A stretch of 23,458 nucleotides of DNA from Bacteroidales bacterium (GTDB taxonomy: Bacteria > Bacteroidota > Bacteroidia > Bacteroidales > UBA932): positions 1 to 23,458 of the forward strand of contig JAILIM010000018.1 of the NCBI GenBank assembly GCA_024695285.1, in the 5' to 3' direction. Under the pieces are notes generated by a model. The model had not been told where the DNA came from and made no database searches. It saw only the letters and a program-made list of their open reading frames with translations. Positions 22,687 to 23,458 of the stretch are shown piece after piece. Numbering within the stretch: the first letter of the stretch is position 1; each line of letters begins with the position of its first letter. A program made the position numbers and the translations under genes.

Positions 22687-23458
22687 CTATTTTTCTTTTT
22701 GTGAATAATAATCGTACGAATGGTATCCATAACCATAGCCATATCCGTAGCGATAGCCGTAGCCATAGCCCTTGCCGGAAGAGATGTCGGTCGCATTGAG
22801 CAGCACGGACATATTCTTCAGCGTGCCCTTCTGGTAGATTTTCTCCAGCTCGGCGAGCATCGACTTGTCGAGGACACCAGCACGCACCACGAAGAGGGTC
22901 CTGTCGGCCATATCGGAAATGATCTGGGTATCGGCCACGATGTTGAACGGAGGGCAATCGATAAACACGTAGTCATACTCGGCCTTGAGCTTGTCCACAA
23001 GTTTCACGAACATTTCGCTGCTCACGAGTTCACTGGGGTTGGGAGGAATGGTGCCGACGGGAAGGACCGAAAGATTGTCATATCCTTCTGGCTGCATAAA
23101 CAGGGAGTCTACATCAAGATTCTCTCCGGAAAGATAATTGGCAAGGCCCTTCTTCGGAGAGCCGACGAGAGCGGACAGGGATGCGTGACGGAGGTCTCCG
23201 TCGATCAACATGACCTTGGCTCCCTTGATCGACATCGCAGCGCCAAGGTTGGAACTGACGAAAGTCTTACCGGAACCCGGGTTGAAGGAAGTCACTATAA
23301 CCACCTTGGATGTGGCACCCCTGGTCATGAACTCGAGGTTGGTCCTGCACACGCGGAATGCCTCGTTGACGGCGTCGCGCTTGTTGTGCTTCACGAGGAT
23401 GACGGACTCCTTGTTGTCGTCTTTCTTTTTCTTCTTGGAGCCGGAAAGCGGCACTTCC
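22687..23458 (-). CDS. Wzc-like polysaccharide copolymerase, BY-kinase domain (5' part beyond window)
   Basis: The C-terminal 256 residues of a bacterial tyrosine kinase. The frame stays open to the right edge, and the first visible residues EVPLSGSKKKKKDD match the junction after the second transmembrane helix of Wzc proteins, so the N-terminal Wzz domain lies outside. Walker A is NPGSGKTFVSSNLG, Walker A' is VMLIDGDLR and Walker B is YVFIDCPP. The C-terminus is a tyrosine cluster, GYGYGYRYGYGYGYGYH followed by SYDYYSQKEK, the autophosphorylation tail that controls chain length and export of capsule or exopolysaccharide. A GTG at 23454 is not the real start. The stop TAG is followed 6 bp later by the TTG start of the dehydratase. 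Confidence 0.94.
   Translation of the reverse strand, partial: EVPLSGSKKKKKDDNKESVILVKHNKRDAVNEAFRVCRTNLEFMTRGATSKVVIVTSFNPGSGKTFVSSNLGAAMSIKGAKVMLIDGDLRHASLSALVGSPKKGLANYLSGENLDVDSLFMQPEGYDNLSVLPVGTIPPNPSELVSSEMFVKLVDKLKAEYDYVFIDCPPFNIVADTQIISDMADRTLFVVRAGVLDKSMLAELEKIYQKGTLKNMSVLLNATDISSGKGYGYGYRYGYGYGYGYHSYDYYSQKEK

Noticed and set aside
22711..22785. Tandem repeat or CRISPR-like array
   Set aside because: The periodicity is that of Gly-Tyr codons in the kinase tail, with no spacers.

Overview
The window is 23.5 kb of chromosome from a member of the Bacteroidales with a GC-leaning genome. Lineage evidence in the sequence: a Wzi-like capsule protein of the Bacteroides type, an UpxY-type NusG paralogue, a copper-type TonB receptor paired with a CxxC metal-binding protein, a PG_1098-like methyltransferase, no Shine-Dalgarno sequences before most starts, and promoter boxes of the Bacteroidota TAnnTTTG type. 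A GC-rich genus such as Alistipes or an uncultured relative would fit, but I cannot place it more closely. I see no tRNA, rRNA, CRISPR array, integrase or transposase.

Region 1 (1-10130, minus strand) is one tight run of nine genes with gaps of 3 bp or less or 1-4 bp overlaps: an ABC exporter pair (ATPase, permease), a 5'-nucleotidase split into two lipoproteins, a YicC-family endoribonuclease, a copper-type TonB receptor with its small metal-binding partner, glutaminyl-tRNA synthetase, and a Wzi-type outer-membrane protein that runs off the left edge. A Bacteroidota -7 box sits just before the first gene. Diverging from it is a plus-strand S9/DPP-IV-like secreted peptidase (10199-12019).

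Region 2 (12020-16963) begins with a 214-bp convergent intergenic stretch holding several inverted repeats. It continues with a minus-strand four-gene operon: a two-TM/HAMP-like sensor with no output domain, TrkH potassium channel, a RecD/Dda-like helicase and a PG_1098-like methyltransferase. A ROK-family repressor (17037-18236) diverges from that operon.

Region 3 (18233-23458, minus strand) is part of a capsule or exopolysaccharide locus entering from the right edge: the BY-kinase domain of a Wzc-like copolymerase with a Gly-Tyr tail, a membrane-bound nucleotide-sugar 4,6-dehydratase, an UpxY-like antiterminator, RfbD and RfbB of dTDP-rhamnose synthesis. RfbA and RfbC are not seen.

The most striking item is in rfbB. 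An extra stretch of about 30 codons just before the catalytic STDEVYG strand contains a near-perfect 55-nt DNA palindrome, which looks like a palindromic mobile element inserted in frame in a conserved enzyme gene. Second-tier items are the output-less sensor overlapping trkH, a possible MITE-like inverted repeat supplying a stop codon, and several same-frame gene pairs separated by a single TAG.
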